Source: a virus. Taken from it: a stretch of 26,218 nucleotides of DNA. Under the pieces are notes generated by a model, which made no database searches, was not told the DNA's origin, and was given only the letters and a program-made list of their open reading frames with translations. The position numbers were made by a program, and so were the translations under genes. Within the stretch, counting starts at the first letter, position 1. Each line of letters opens with the position of its first letter. The stretch lies in the IMG/VR virus record IMGVR_UViG_3300023184_000460, positions 1 through 26,218 of that record; one strand, 5' to 3'. Shown here one piece after another: positions 1-8,600 of this stretch.

Positions 1-922
1 AACTAATTGATCTAATATCTAAATTCCAAAGACCCGCTCTTGGCCAAGTAACAAGTTCTTTTGTAACAATATAAGTACCGTTTTCTTGTTCCCTTGGTAC
101 ATAAAATTGTGAAGTATAAGGTGGCGTTACTTCTCTATTTAAAAGAAAATTCTCAACTTGGTCTAAGTTTAGATTGTAAACTTTGTTTGCTTCATAATCA
201 CTTGGTCTAATAACCAAATAATCATTTGAAAAACTGCCTCCACTAAATGGATTTCCGTCAACAATTAATTTAAGTGTGGTAGATCCAGTTGTTGTTGGGT
301 ATAAATAGTTTACAGGATATTGTTGATTGTTTAAGTATAAAATATATTTTTTATAATTGAGTGTCATATTTCTTAATGGAGAAACTTCAAACTCATTAAA
401 CATCATGTTTGTTGCCGCATTTTCGGTATAATCAATTTCAAATGGATTCTGTATTGAGGAAACATACACCTCAAATGTAGTGTCATCATCTATAGGATCA
501 TAAGAAATGTTAATTGCTGTTTGTTGTGTTATAAACTTTGGTGTCTTTGAATTAATTTCTAAACCGGCGGGAAAATAATTAAGAATTTTAGTAATTGACA
601 CTGACATTCTTTTAACAAGGGACCCATATTCAGTAAAGTTAGTAACTTGAGATAAATCATAATTTGGGTAAACTCTATAATTGTTTGCCAAAATATCTGC
701 AGACTCAACATTGTTTTCAATATTAATAGACTCTAAGTTAATTGGTTCTGAGAATGTTCCAATGTTGAATGTACGATTTTGTTTTTCGCTAATTCCTGTT
801 GTAAAGTTAAAATTTGCTTGCGTTAAACCTCCGCCAGTGACTAACTGAACGCCAACCAAGTTATTTGAGAACTGATTGGCGGCACTACTTTGTGGTGGAC
901 AAGTAAATTTATTTATAGCCAT
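1..922 (-). CDS. Partial structural protein of the baseplate/tail operon, C-terminus beyond the window
   Basis: An open frame runs from ATG at 922-920 to the left edge with no stop, giving about 307 codons. The protein begins MAINKFTCPPQSSAANQF. Its ATG shares one base with the TAA of the gene before it (TAATG), the same coupling seen at 3027-3031, which supports this start. The visible part is rich in Asn, Thr, Ser and Tyr, looks mostly beta-structured, and has no signal peptide or membrane segment. I do not recognise the family. Its place as the last visible gene of the gp25-gp6 operon, and a composition like its neighbours, suggest a virion component such as a baseplate-attached or fibre-like protein; that is inference. 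The true length is unknown. Confidence 0.8.
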   Translation of the reverse strand, partial: MAINKFTCPPQSSAANQFSNNLVGVQLVTGGGLTQANFNFTTGISEKQNRTFNIGTFSEPINLESINIENNVESADILANNYRVYPNYDLSQVTNFTEYGSLVKRMSVSITKILNYFPAGLEINSKTPKFITQQTAINISYDPIDDDTTFEVYVSSIQNPFEIDYTENAATNMMFNEFEVSPLRNMTLNYKKYILYLNNQQYPVNYLYPTTTGSTTLKLIVDGNPFSGGSFSNDYLVIRPSDYEANKVYNLNLDQVENFLLNREVTPPYTSQFYVPREQENGTYIVTKELVTWPRAGLWNLDIRSIS

Positions 923-1827
923 TAAGCGGTTATATTATTAAAAGCCTTAGAGAAGTCGATATTTTCACCACGATCCTGTCTAACTTCATAAAGAAGTGTA
1001 TTGAACTGATCTTTGATTTCGTACAAATTGTATTGTTTGTAAATATTGTTATTCGCATCATAAATAGTGTAGATACCGTCTTCAATTGATTTAGTTTGAT
1101 TGCCATAAAGCGCAATTGCAAGTGTTGATATATCTTGATCAACAATTTCAATTTCAGTTGTAATGGGGTTAAAATAAGTATTTGTTATAACAATACTTTG
1201 ATTTGGTTGTCCAATATACGGAGTCGCACTTGGTTTGTTTGTTGGTGACGATGAAGGTGACACAGTACAATAAATTAAATTGGTTGCTCCCTCAACATAC
1301 CTATATCTTATAGATTTTTGAATTGTGTTGGTCAAATTTTGGACAACTGGTTCACAATAAAAACACGATGTGATTATTCTAAAGAAATTAGGTATTTTAG
1401 TACCATCAGGATTTAAATACTCAACTCTAAATCCAACTAAACCTTGGTTAACAAATTTGTTCTTATATTCTGTGGGTACATTATTTAAATCAATTACAAT
1501 ACCTTTAACATTTGGTAATGAAGATAAAACACCACAATCTGTGATTATTGTTCTGATTTCTGCAGGTCTAATCATAAGGGTGTAAATTCCCAATTTAGTG
1601 AATTGATCCGCAGGTAATTTCAAATTATATAAACCACCCAAAATTTCTACCGAGCTACCACCAGTATTTGCGTTGTTAAAATATGGTCTCAATACATCTT
1701 GAGAATTAAGCGTTGTTAATGTAAAGTTTTGCGTGTCATCTCTTGATTCAGTGTAGACCATTACAATCTGCACATCTTCAGGACTAACATCCGCTGGTCT
1801 TATCGTACCATAATTTCCTGTTGCCAT
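922..1827 (-). CDS. Hypothetical structural protein, 301 residues, baseplate/tail operon
   Basis: A complete 301-codon gene starting MATGNYGTIRPADVSPEDV. It has no recognisable enzyme motif, signal peptide or membrane helix. The sequence is beta-rich and Asn/Thr/Ile/Tyr-rich, as in phage tail proteins, with two close cysteines (SCFYCEP) mid-protein and a short Ser/Pro/Thr-rich linker after them. The early VSPEDV resembles VSPENV near the start of the preceding 391-residue protein, a faint hint of a common N-terminal attachment element. The gene starts 26 bases after the previous stop and its stop overlaps the next start by one base, so it is translated within the late structural operon. Its role is inferred only from position. 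No Shine-Dalgarno sequence precedes the ATG. Confidence 0.8.
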   Translation of the reverse strand: MATGNYGTIRPADVSPEDVQIVMVYTESRDDTQNFTLTTLNSQDVLRPYFNNANTGGSSVEILGGLYNLKLPADQFTKLGIYTLMIRPAEIRTIITDCGVLSSLPNVKGIVIDLNNVPTEYKNKFVNQGLVGFRVEYLNPDGTKIPNFFRIITSCFYCEPVVQNLTNTIQKSIRYRYVEGATNLIYCTVSPSSSPTNKPSATPYIGQPNQSIVITNTYFNPITTEIEIVDQDISTLAIALYGNQTKSIEDGIYTIYDANNNIYKQYNLYEIKDQFNTLLYEVRQDRGENIDFSKAFNNITA

Positions 1828-1853
1828 AGTATGTTTTACTTTTTAATAAATAT

Positions 1854-3029
1854 TTATGTAGACACTTTTTCTATAATAAAAAACTTGTATCCGTATTTTT
1901 CTAAATCACCAACACTATCAACCTCGCCCAATCTCATGATATATTCCAAAGGAGAATTTTTTCCCCTTTCAATAAAAACATTTGAAACGATTTCAGGTTG
2001 GTCTATTACATTAATAAGCGCCTCGTTTTTTGTTATCGCACTTAATTCTAAATCACCAGGTACTAAACCATATGAATCGGCAAAATAAATTGTGAAATCT
2101 TCATAGTCATGGTAGATCACACCATTTACGGTATATGCGGTGTATGTATTTGTAATATCAGGACCAAAGTAAGTTCCAATAACTCCTGTCGTACCTGTTA
2201 CTTGTAATCCCAATTTATATTTTCCTTGATCTAAATTAACTTTTGGTCCAAATTGTGATAAGTCATTCAAAGTTGATTCAGTAAAACCTGTAATAGGAAA
2301 AGGTACTGTTGTATAATTGTATGAATAGTAATCAACAATGTTGGTATTTGAGTCCCCCGTAAAAATATAGTCATAACTTACTGGTGTTGCTGACCAACTA
2401 CCTCCGGCAGGATAAAAAACCATGTTACCTTGAGGATTTGTTATTGTAACATTTGTAAATGGGACCACCAAAGGTTTTTGTACTTTTGAAATCCCCCATG
2501 GCGAATTAGCCGTTAATGTTATTATGTACTCCGTACTAGCATTTGGGTATGTGTGGGATATTGGCGTGATTCCTAATACCACTTGTGGTGGTGTACCGTC
2601 ACCCCAATCTAAAATATATGTTACAAGTTGTAAAAATTTTATTAGTTCTAAATCTGAGGTGTTATAAAATTTGAATGTGTATGGGTTAATTGTGTCACCT
2701 GTAACAATAAAGTTGTTTAAAACATCTTTTTGCAAAATCATACCATCAGTAGGACTGTAATATCCTAAATCTACGGTAGATTCTGTGATCATAATATTGA
2801 CCGATAAACCCGTTAAAAATGAAGTTCCCCCTGTGTTACCACTTAATAGATAAGACATCGGTAAATAGACTCCTGTCGTTCCTGTGGTTACTGTGGTAGC
2901 GGTAGTTGCCGTTAAACAACAAGGATCTATTATTGTTGTAATATCAGTTTCTCCCGTATATGGAACAAATACTAAATCACTTTTAACATTTTCAGGTGAA
3001 ACAATAAAATTATACTGTTGTAATTCCAT
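1854..3029 (-). CDS. Tail/baseplate-associated protein with a PKD-like domain
   Basis: A 391-residue protein. Residues about 138-190 have the hallmarks of a PKD (polycystic kidney disease-type, Ig-like) domain: WGDGTP at 142-147, HTYP at 159-162, then a beta strand ending TLTANSPWG. PKD domains are extracellular beta-sandwiches common in surface-binding and carbohydrate-associated proteins, and in phages they decorate fibres and baseplates. A Thr-rich stretch (about 39-52) precedes a possible second beta domain. No signal peptide is seen, as expected for a virion protein assembled in the cytoplasm. The start ATG overlaps the TAA of the 268-residue gene by one base (TAATG), implying translational coupling. 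A role in host-surface contact is inference; the PKD assignment by motif is fairly secure. Confidence 0.82.
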   Translation of the reverse strand: MELQQYNFIVSPENVKSDLVFVPYTGETDITTIIDPCCLTATTATTVTTGTTGVYLPMSYLLSGNTGGTSFLTGLSVNIMITESTVDLGYYSPTDGMILQKDVLNNFIVTGDTINPYTFKFYNTSDLELIKFLQLVTYILDWGDGTPPQVVLGITPISHTYPNASTEYIITLTANSPWGISKVQKPLVVPFTNVTITNPQGNMVFYPAGGSWSATPVSYDYIFTGDSNTNIVDYYSYNYTTVPFPITGFTESTLNDLSQFGPKVNLDQGKYKLGLQVTGTTGVIGTYFGPDITNTYTAYTVNGVIYHDYEDFTIYFADSYGLVPGDLELSAITKNEALINVIDQPEIVSNVFIERGKNSPLEYIMRLGEVDSVGDLEKYGYKFFIIEKVST

Positions 3030-3835
3030 TATGGGTTAACATATTCATACCAAGTTATCGGTGAATTATTATCTCCAAGTCTAAGACCAGTTGAGGTAGA
3101 AAACACTTCGTATGTTTGATTACTATAATCTAAGTCTACTTTATAGTAGTTATAGTCTGAATGGTTAAATGTAAACTTACCAGGAAGTAATAATGTTTGT
3201 TTTACATTAGTCATTTGTTTGAAAACTCCTGTTATTGCATCAAAAAACTTTGCGGACATATAAAAAGTATTGACATCAATAAAATCACGACTTCTTAACC
3301 AATAAATAAAGAATCCTTCTTTATCTGAACCAATGTAATCTAAAATCATTTCTGGTTTTTTTATTTCAACAGGTGGTAATGTTGGCGATAAAGTTGCCGT
3401 TTGTGTTAAACCTTGTTGCGTAGGAAGAATAATTGACAAATATAAATTTTGTACCGTATCATCGGGACTATCATAAAAATCCAATTTAAAAAAAGACTTT
3501 GTAAATGACTTTGAGTAGTAATAAACATCCTGTACTGAAAAACCATTGTTCAAATAATTGGGGGACCAATTACCTACAGTTGTTGCAGTTATTGGTTGTG
3601 AATAGTCATAAAAATTAAACACATGTTTTATTTCTGTGTTGTCCTTTAAAAATATGTTGTGAGCAAATCTTATTATTTCAAAATCTTGTGGGCCACCAAT
3701 TACTTGATTAACGGCATCTACCTCATAGTCCGCAATACTATCATCTCTTCCCATTAAATCCCATTGCATGTTGACAGGAATATTAATAAACTTATTAATA
3801 TCGTCTTTTACAATTTTTATTCTAGTCGCATCCAT
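3029..3835 (-). CDS. Hypothetical structural protein, 268 residues, with shared N-terminal motif
   Basis: A complete 268-codon gene starting MDATRIKIVKDDINKFINIP. Near the N-terminus the phrase NKFINIPVNMQWDL closely resembles DKYINVNLEQDWESL of the 1894-residue protein and, more weakly, DQFVNIPFTQNMKEL of the 615-residue protein, both just upstream in the same operon. This suggests a common docking segment on the baseplate. The rest is beta-rich and aromatic-rich with no recognised domain, signal peptide or membrane helix. Its first 14 bases overlap the end of the 615-residue gene in another frame, and its stop overlaps the next ATG by one base. A virion role is inferred from the operon and the shared motif; the exact function is unknown. 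Confidence 0.8.
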   Translation of the reverse strand: MDATRIKIVKDDINKFINIPVNMQWDLMGRDDSIADYEVDAVNQVIGGPQDFEIIRFAHNIFLKDNTEIKHVFNFYDYSQPITATTVGNWSPNYLNNGFSVQDVYYYSKSFTKSFFKLDFYDSPDDTVQNLYLSIILPTQQGLTQTATLSPTLPPVEIKKPEMILDYIGSDKEGFFIYWLRSRDFIDVNTFYMSAKFFDAITGVFKQMTNVKQTLLLPGKFTFNHSDYNYYKVDLDYSNQTYEVFSTSTGLRLGDNNSPITWYEYVNP

Positions 3836-5669
3836 CCACTAAAGGTTCTGCTATTGTGTTTATGTCAAATGGTACTTTACCTCCTTGATAAGTATCGATC
3901 TGAGCCGGATTTATAGGTGTTGCGTAGTCACTTGGTATATTATAATTTTCAGGAGTTATTCTAAAAATTGTATTAACAAAAGGATAATGAGCGTTATTTA
4001 AAAATGGATAATCAACACCAACACCATCAGAACTAACAAAACCATAGGAATACAAATCTCTCCATCTAAAGGAAGATATTAATGTTGAGTAGTAAGCATA
4101 ATCAGGTAGTCCAATAATATTTTCTGAATTAGATTCTTCAATATAGTCTGAAAACACTCTTAATTGAATTGGGTTATGTGGTTGGTAAAAATATCCGTAT
4201 TGATTTGTTGTTGTTAAGTTGTCACTTGGTAAACTAAACCAATTATTGTTATATGTTATTTTATGTTGATAAGTAGAGATAACTCTTTCTAGTTGTTCAT
4301 AATTATTCCATTCACAATAATCACCATCCAAAGTATCACCTGTTGTGTAAAAATTGTTATAGAAAAAAGGCGTTGGGTTGTTAAATGTAAAATATTGTGA
4401 TTGAGAAACCGAAGCGTTTGAATCCGCATTATTTTGATCCCACCATATTTGTGGTTTACCATCTTTTAAAAATGTGTTAAAATCCCAACCTTGTTTTAAT
4501 TTTTGTGTCCAACCAAAATATCCTCTCCAAATTGTGGTGAAGAATAATTGTGTTAGTGGTCTGTTTTGGTTATCCCTTAAATTATCAATTTTTACATCAC
4601 AATTAAACGAAAGGGTGTACGATCTTGATCCTTCTTTAACTGAAGTTCTTTTTCTTTGATTTGGAGTTAAAGGTTTAATTTCACATTTTGTTTTGTCATT
4701 ATAAATGTTTTTTTCATACCCCGCATTAACTAAAACCGCACATTCAGCATCTGTAAGTATTTTATGTTTTCTAACATAATATTCGCTAATTGTGTCTGCG
4801 GAGTTTGTTGCATCTAAAACTCTTTTAAATGTACCTTGATTTAATGTAAGAAATGTTGTTCCTGTGTAACCAACATTTTGGATGTTAAAAATATATTCCT
4901 CAGATCCTGATCCTCCGTTTCCTAATCTTGAAACTTGGAAAAATGAATTCCCATTATAGTTTGAGGAAAGTAATACAAATTGACCTGTTGATAAACCATG
5001 TGGTACAGGACATTTAAATCTTATAAAACCTATGGTTTTATCTGACCCTTCGGTTATAACAAATGGTATGCCGTCTGAGGCGGACCAACTCCAAGAAATT
5101 TGGGTGTTAGGTTCTATTGCATACATTTTTTTCTGATAGACATTCAAATAAGGGTAACTAACATAATGTGACCAATTATATGTTGTTGCACTTACGGGTT
5201 TAAAATCTAAATGTTTTCCATTTCCAAATGTGTAACCCGAAACACGAGAATCTGTTCTTATAAAATCAAACTCAGGGTATTGTGGGAATCCGTCCCAAGG
5301 CACATTTGAGTTAAATGGGTTTGGCGGAACATTAGATGTATTACTAGTAGTGATAATACCACTTGGGTAATATGAAGACGCATTTTGTATCGCATTTGTG
5401 TAGTACAAATTGTCTCTAAATGGTGCGTATGTTGTTGATCCAGTATAAGCATTTTCAAATAACAATGTGAATTTTGTAACTGGCCTAAAAGTTGGCGAGG
5501 CTTGTCTTTCTTCATCAAATACGGTAATCAAACTAATATCCACAGTTCTGTCAAACTCTATCAATTCTTTCATATTTTGAGTGAAAGGTATGTTTACAAA
5601 TTGATCACTTAAAGGAGCTGATTTGTACCTTTGATCCGACTGAATTATTCTTGTTGTTGGGTCTACCAT
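3822..5669 (-). CDS. Baseplate/tail structural protein, 615 residues
   Basis: A complete 615-codon gene beginning MVDPTTRIIQSDQRYKSAP, two bases after the stop of the giant 1894-residue gene. The N-terminal DQFVNIPF segment is a weaker version of the motif in the flanking structural proteins. Mid-protein, VPHGLSTGQFVLL has the look of the 'HGL..G..V' element seen in many phage fibre and baseplate beta domains. The protein is rich in Tyr, Asn, Phe and Thr and has no membrane helix or catalytic motif. In T4 the genes after 25 and 6 are the baseplate proteins 7, 8, 9 and 10. This gene lies in that stretch, but I cannot show homology to any one of them. It ends in TAG and overlaps the next gene by 14 bases. 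Confidence 0.85.
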   Translation of the reverse strand: MVDPTTRIIQSDQRYKSAPLSDQFVNIPFTQNMKELIEFDRTVDISLITVFDEERQASPTFRPVTKFTLLFENAYTGSTTYAPFRDNLYYTNAIQNASSYYPSGIITTSNTSNVPPNPFNSNVPWDGFPQYPEFDFIRTDSRVSGYTFGNGKHLDFKPVSATTYNWSHYVSYPYLNVYQKKMYAIEPNTQISWSWSASDGIPFVITEGSDKTIGFIRFKCPVPHGLSTGQFVLLSSNYNGNSFFQVSRLGNGGSGSEEYIFNIQNVGYTGTTFLTLNQGTFKRVLDATNSADTISEYYVRKHKILTDAECAVLVNAGYEKNIYNDKTKCEIKPLTPNQRKRTSVKEGSRSYTLSFNCDVKIDNLRDNQNRPLTQLFFTTIWRGYFGWTQKLKQGWDFNTFLKDGKPQIWWDQNNADSNASVSQSQYFTFNNPTPFFYNNFYTTGDTLDGDYCEWNNYEQLERVISTYQHKITYNNNWFSLPSDNLTTTNQYGYFYQPHNPIQLRVFSDYIEESNSENIIGLPDYAYYSTLISSFRWRDLYSYGFVSSDGVGVDYPFLNNAHYPFVNTIFRITPENYNIPSDYATPINPAQIDTYQGGKVPFDINTIAEPLVDGCD

Positions 5670-5671
5670 AA

Positions 5672-8600
5672 TTATTCTTCTGTTGCAACATAAAGTTTAT
5701 AGAACCTATCTACCGCTGTTTTTCCATTATTTAAACCAAAGTAGAAGTGGTAAGGTGCGCCAACAACAATACCATCTTTAACTGTACTTTCTTGAGCTGG
5801 ATTTGGACTTGGATTACCTTGAAGAATTAAAGGGGTAATTGGCATTGTCCCCCCCGTTAAATTAAAACTTGAGATGAATCCAAGTTTTGTTAATGGTGTT
5901 TGATATTTTTCATCATTACTTGTAAAATCTAAATCTTGATATCTTTTATTAAAGAACCCGTTTCCATAAACATCAGTATACCAGTTATTATCTTCAGATC
6001 CAAAAATATTAGGTGTTCCGACAGATGGGTTTGGTTTTTTAATTAACCATTTATAATGTGGCACATACTGAGATTTAGGATATCCAAACTTTTGCTCAAT
6101 TAAAGGATTAAAATTATATGTTTCAATCCCTGGAGCCATAATTTTCCTATATCTTAATTCTTCTGTTGATGAAGAGAAAAATAAACCTAATATTGGTTTA
6201 ATAAAAACATTTGGTATAGACCCGACACTTCCATTTTGGTTATCACCAAAGTATATATAACTATTATTAGGCACATTCTCCGTTATAAAAGGAGAAACTT
6301 CCCACTCTGAATTTATAGACAACATTTGAGCCCAATCACCATCAATTCTGTATCCACCTCTAGTGCTATTAAAGAATTGTATTATTCCTTTGCCCTCACT
6401 GTTATTATCACCAGTTGAGATTGGTATAATTCTTTGTCTAACACCTTCATTTAATATTCTTGATAAGAATCCTAATTGAACGATGTCGGAGTTATCTTGA
6501 TATGATGTTGTTTTAATTTGATTTGCATAATATGACCCAAATTGACTATCCTCTGAAGAACAACATACCTCACTAATAAAGGAGTCCCTTGGACCTAAAT
6601 CGGTTATAGTTGTTGGAAATTGGATTTGTCTTTTGTTATATCCATAACCTGGAAAATCAGTACCAAATAAACCTTCAGAAGGACTTTTTTTACCAATAAA
6701 ATTATTTCCATCCCAAGGAGATGATCTGTAATAAAATGTATTACTAATTTGATTAAACATTATAACATCTTCACAATAGCTATAAATTGGTTTTGCAACA
6801 GAATTAAATGTTGTTCTCTTGTTAAAATTAAACATGTACAGAGATCCATTAATCCAATTGTTTTGGAACACTTGAGCAAATACCCCTCGACATGCGGCAA
6901 AATTCATAGTAAATCTAACTTTCCATTCTAAGAATAATCTTACATCTCTAAAATATTCAGGAAACAAATAAAGTTTTTTGAAAAAAGGAACATTTGTTTC
7001 TTTATAGTTTAATAAACAATAACACCCATTAACCATTCTATTTGGCAGTATTGAACATTGACCATAAGGAATAACCCCCACATTGTTTCCACTCCCTGAA
7101 TAACACTCCAAAGGTACCATACCTTCACAAGTTAATGTTTCTGTAAGTTCCGAAGTTATTGGATCAAGATCTTGATACTCACCTGATGGTAAATCAAATC
7201 CTGTGGTAGTAATTGGAGAACTTTGTGCTCCATTTGCAAGGTAGAACGCAAAATTATCATTTTGGTGAAGAGCATAACCCGTTTGAGTTCCTGCAGGTCC
7301 GTTTTGCACTTGGGACGATGTTGGTAATCTATCACTTCTCATTACAATTCTGTTTGTAATTGAGAAACTTACCCCTGGTAATGATGTATATCTGTAATAT
7401 GCGGGAGAATAAAGTGCTGTTAGATTACCTTGTTGTGCGTTTATACCCGCATAAAATGTTGATCCAGTGTTAAAGTATTCACCTATTTGACAATCTTGAT
7501 TACAAGAAGGTGAACTAAAGAGCCATCCTGTTTGCATAAACATTGGTGGATTGTTAACATTGTTTACCCATCTCATGTAAGTTCCACCAACCATATAATA
7601 AGAAGTATTATTTACAGGTAAGTTATAAGCATTGGTTGTAGACACAATTGTCTGTGTTAACGAACCCGAAATTGTACTGTTTTGATTTGTTGCCCATACA
7701 TTAGGATAAGGAGAATAACTACTCGCATTTGCGACTCCCGAATTATCATCAGTATTTAAATAATAATATGGGTAATTAGAGGTAAATGCTGTCCAACTTA
7801 ATGGATTAGGGGTAAAAGTAAAGGAAGGAAAATATAATTTGTTGGTTGAGTTATTAGATGTGTCGTGTTGTACAGGTTTTAAACCTGTTGATAGTGGTTG
7901 TATTGGGTAATTTAAATAATAACTTCCACTTACAATTGGTCCTGTTCCCAAAGATTTACCAAATATATTTGATAAGTCATATTGTATTTCTGGTTGTTTT
8001 ACGGTATGAGGGTCTACTCCTCTAACAAAAATACAAATCTCATAATTTTTATAATTCTGCATTGATTGTATAATGTTAGGATAAGTAAGTGATGTCACAC
8101 CACATACCCCAACAGCACATGTCATATCATGTAATAAATAACTTGCCGGGAAAAATCCTGTACTTCCAGTGTTGGATAAGGTAATAAACTCAGTGAAGGT
8201 CATTCCTGTTATTAACTGAAAATACTCCATATCTGTTGGGTATTGTAGATATGACTGTTCAACAGTTGTGTCACCTGTTACCGGTAATTGACTAACCTGA
8301 GGTGACTTAATTATTATATTAGCTTGGGATTGTCCTGCGTTTGGTCCTGATGGGTTTGCATAATATATAGTCTTAGGAATTGTATTACCTGTTAATGTTG
8401 TCCCTGTAATTGAGTTGGTTTGGAATTGATTTATTGTTGCTCCTGTTAGGTTAGTTAATCTATTTCCAGGTGTTGTATAACTTGGATTAACATAATTTGG
8501 GTCTTGTAGTGTAACTAATTCCCCAATACCTAATTGTTGTGCAGATCCTTGATTCATAAGGACAACTAAAACTTGGTCAAAATATGGTTGTGATCCTAAA

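Noticed and set aside
910-917. TATAAATA on the minus strand as a T4 late promoter.
   Set aside because: It falls within the first codons of the partial gene (Ala-Ile-Asn-Lys) and is explained by coding sequence; it shows how common the octamer is here by chance.
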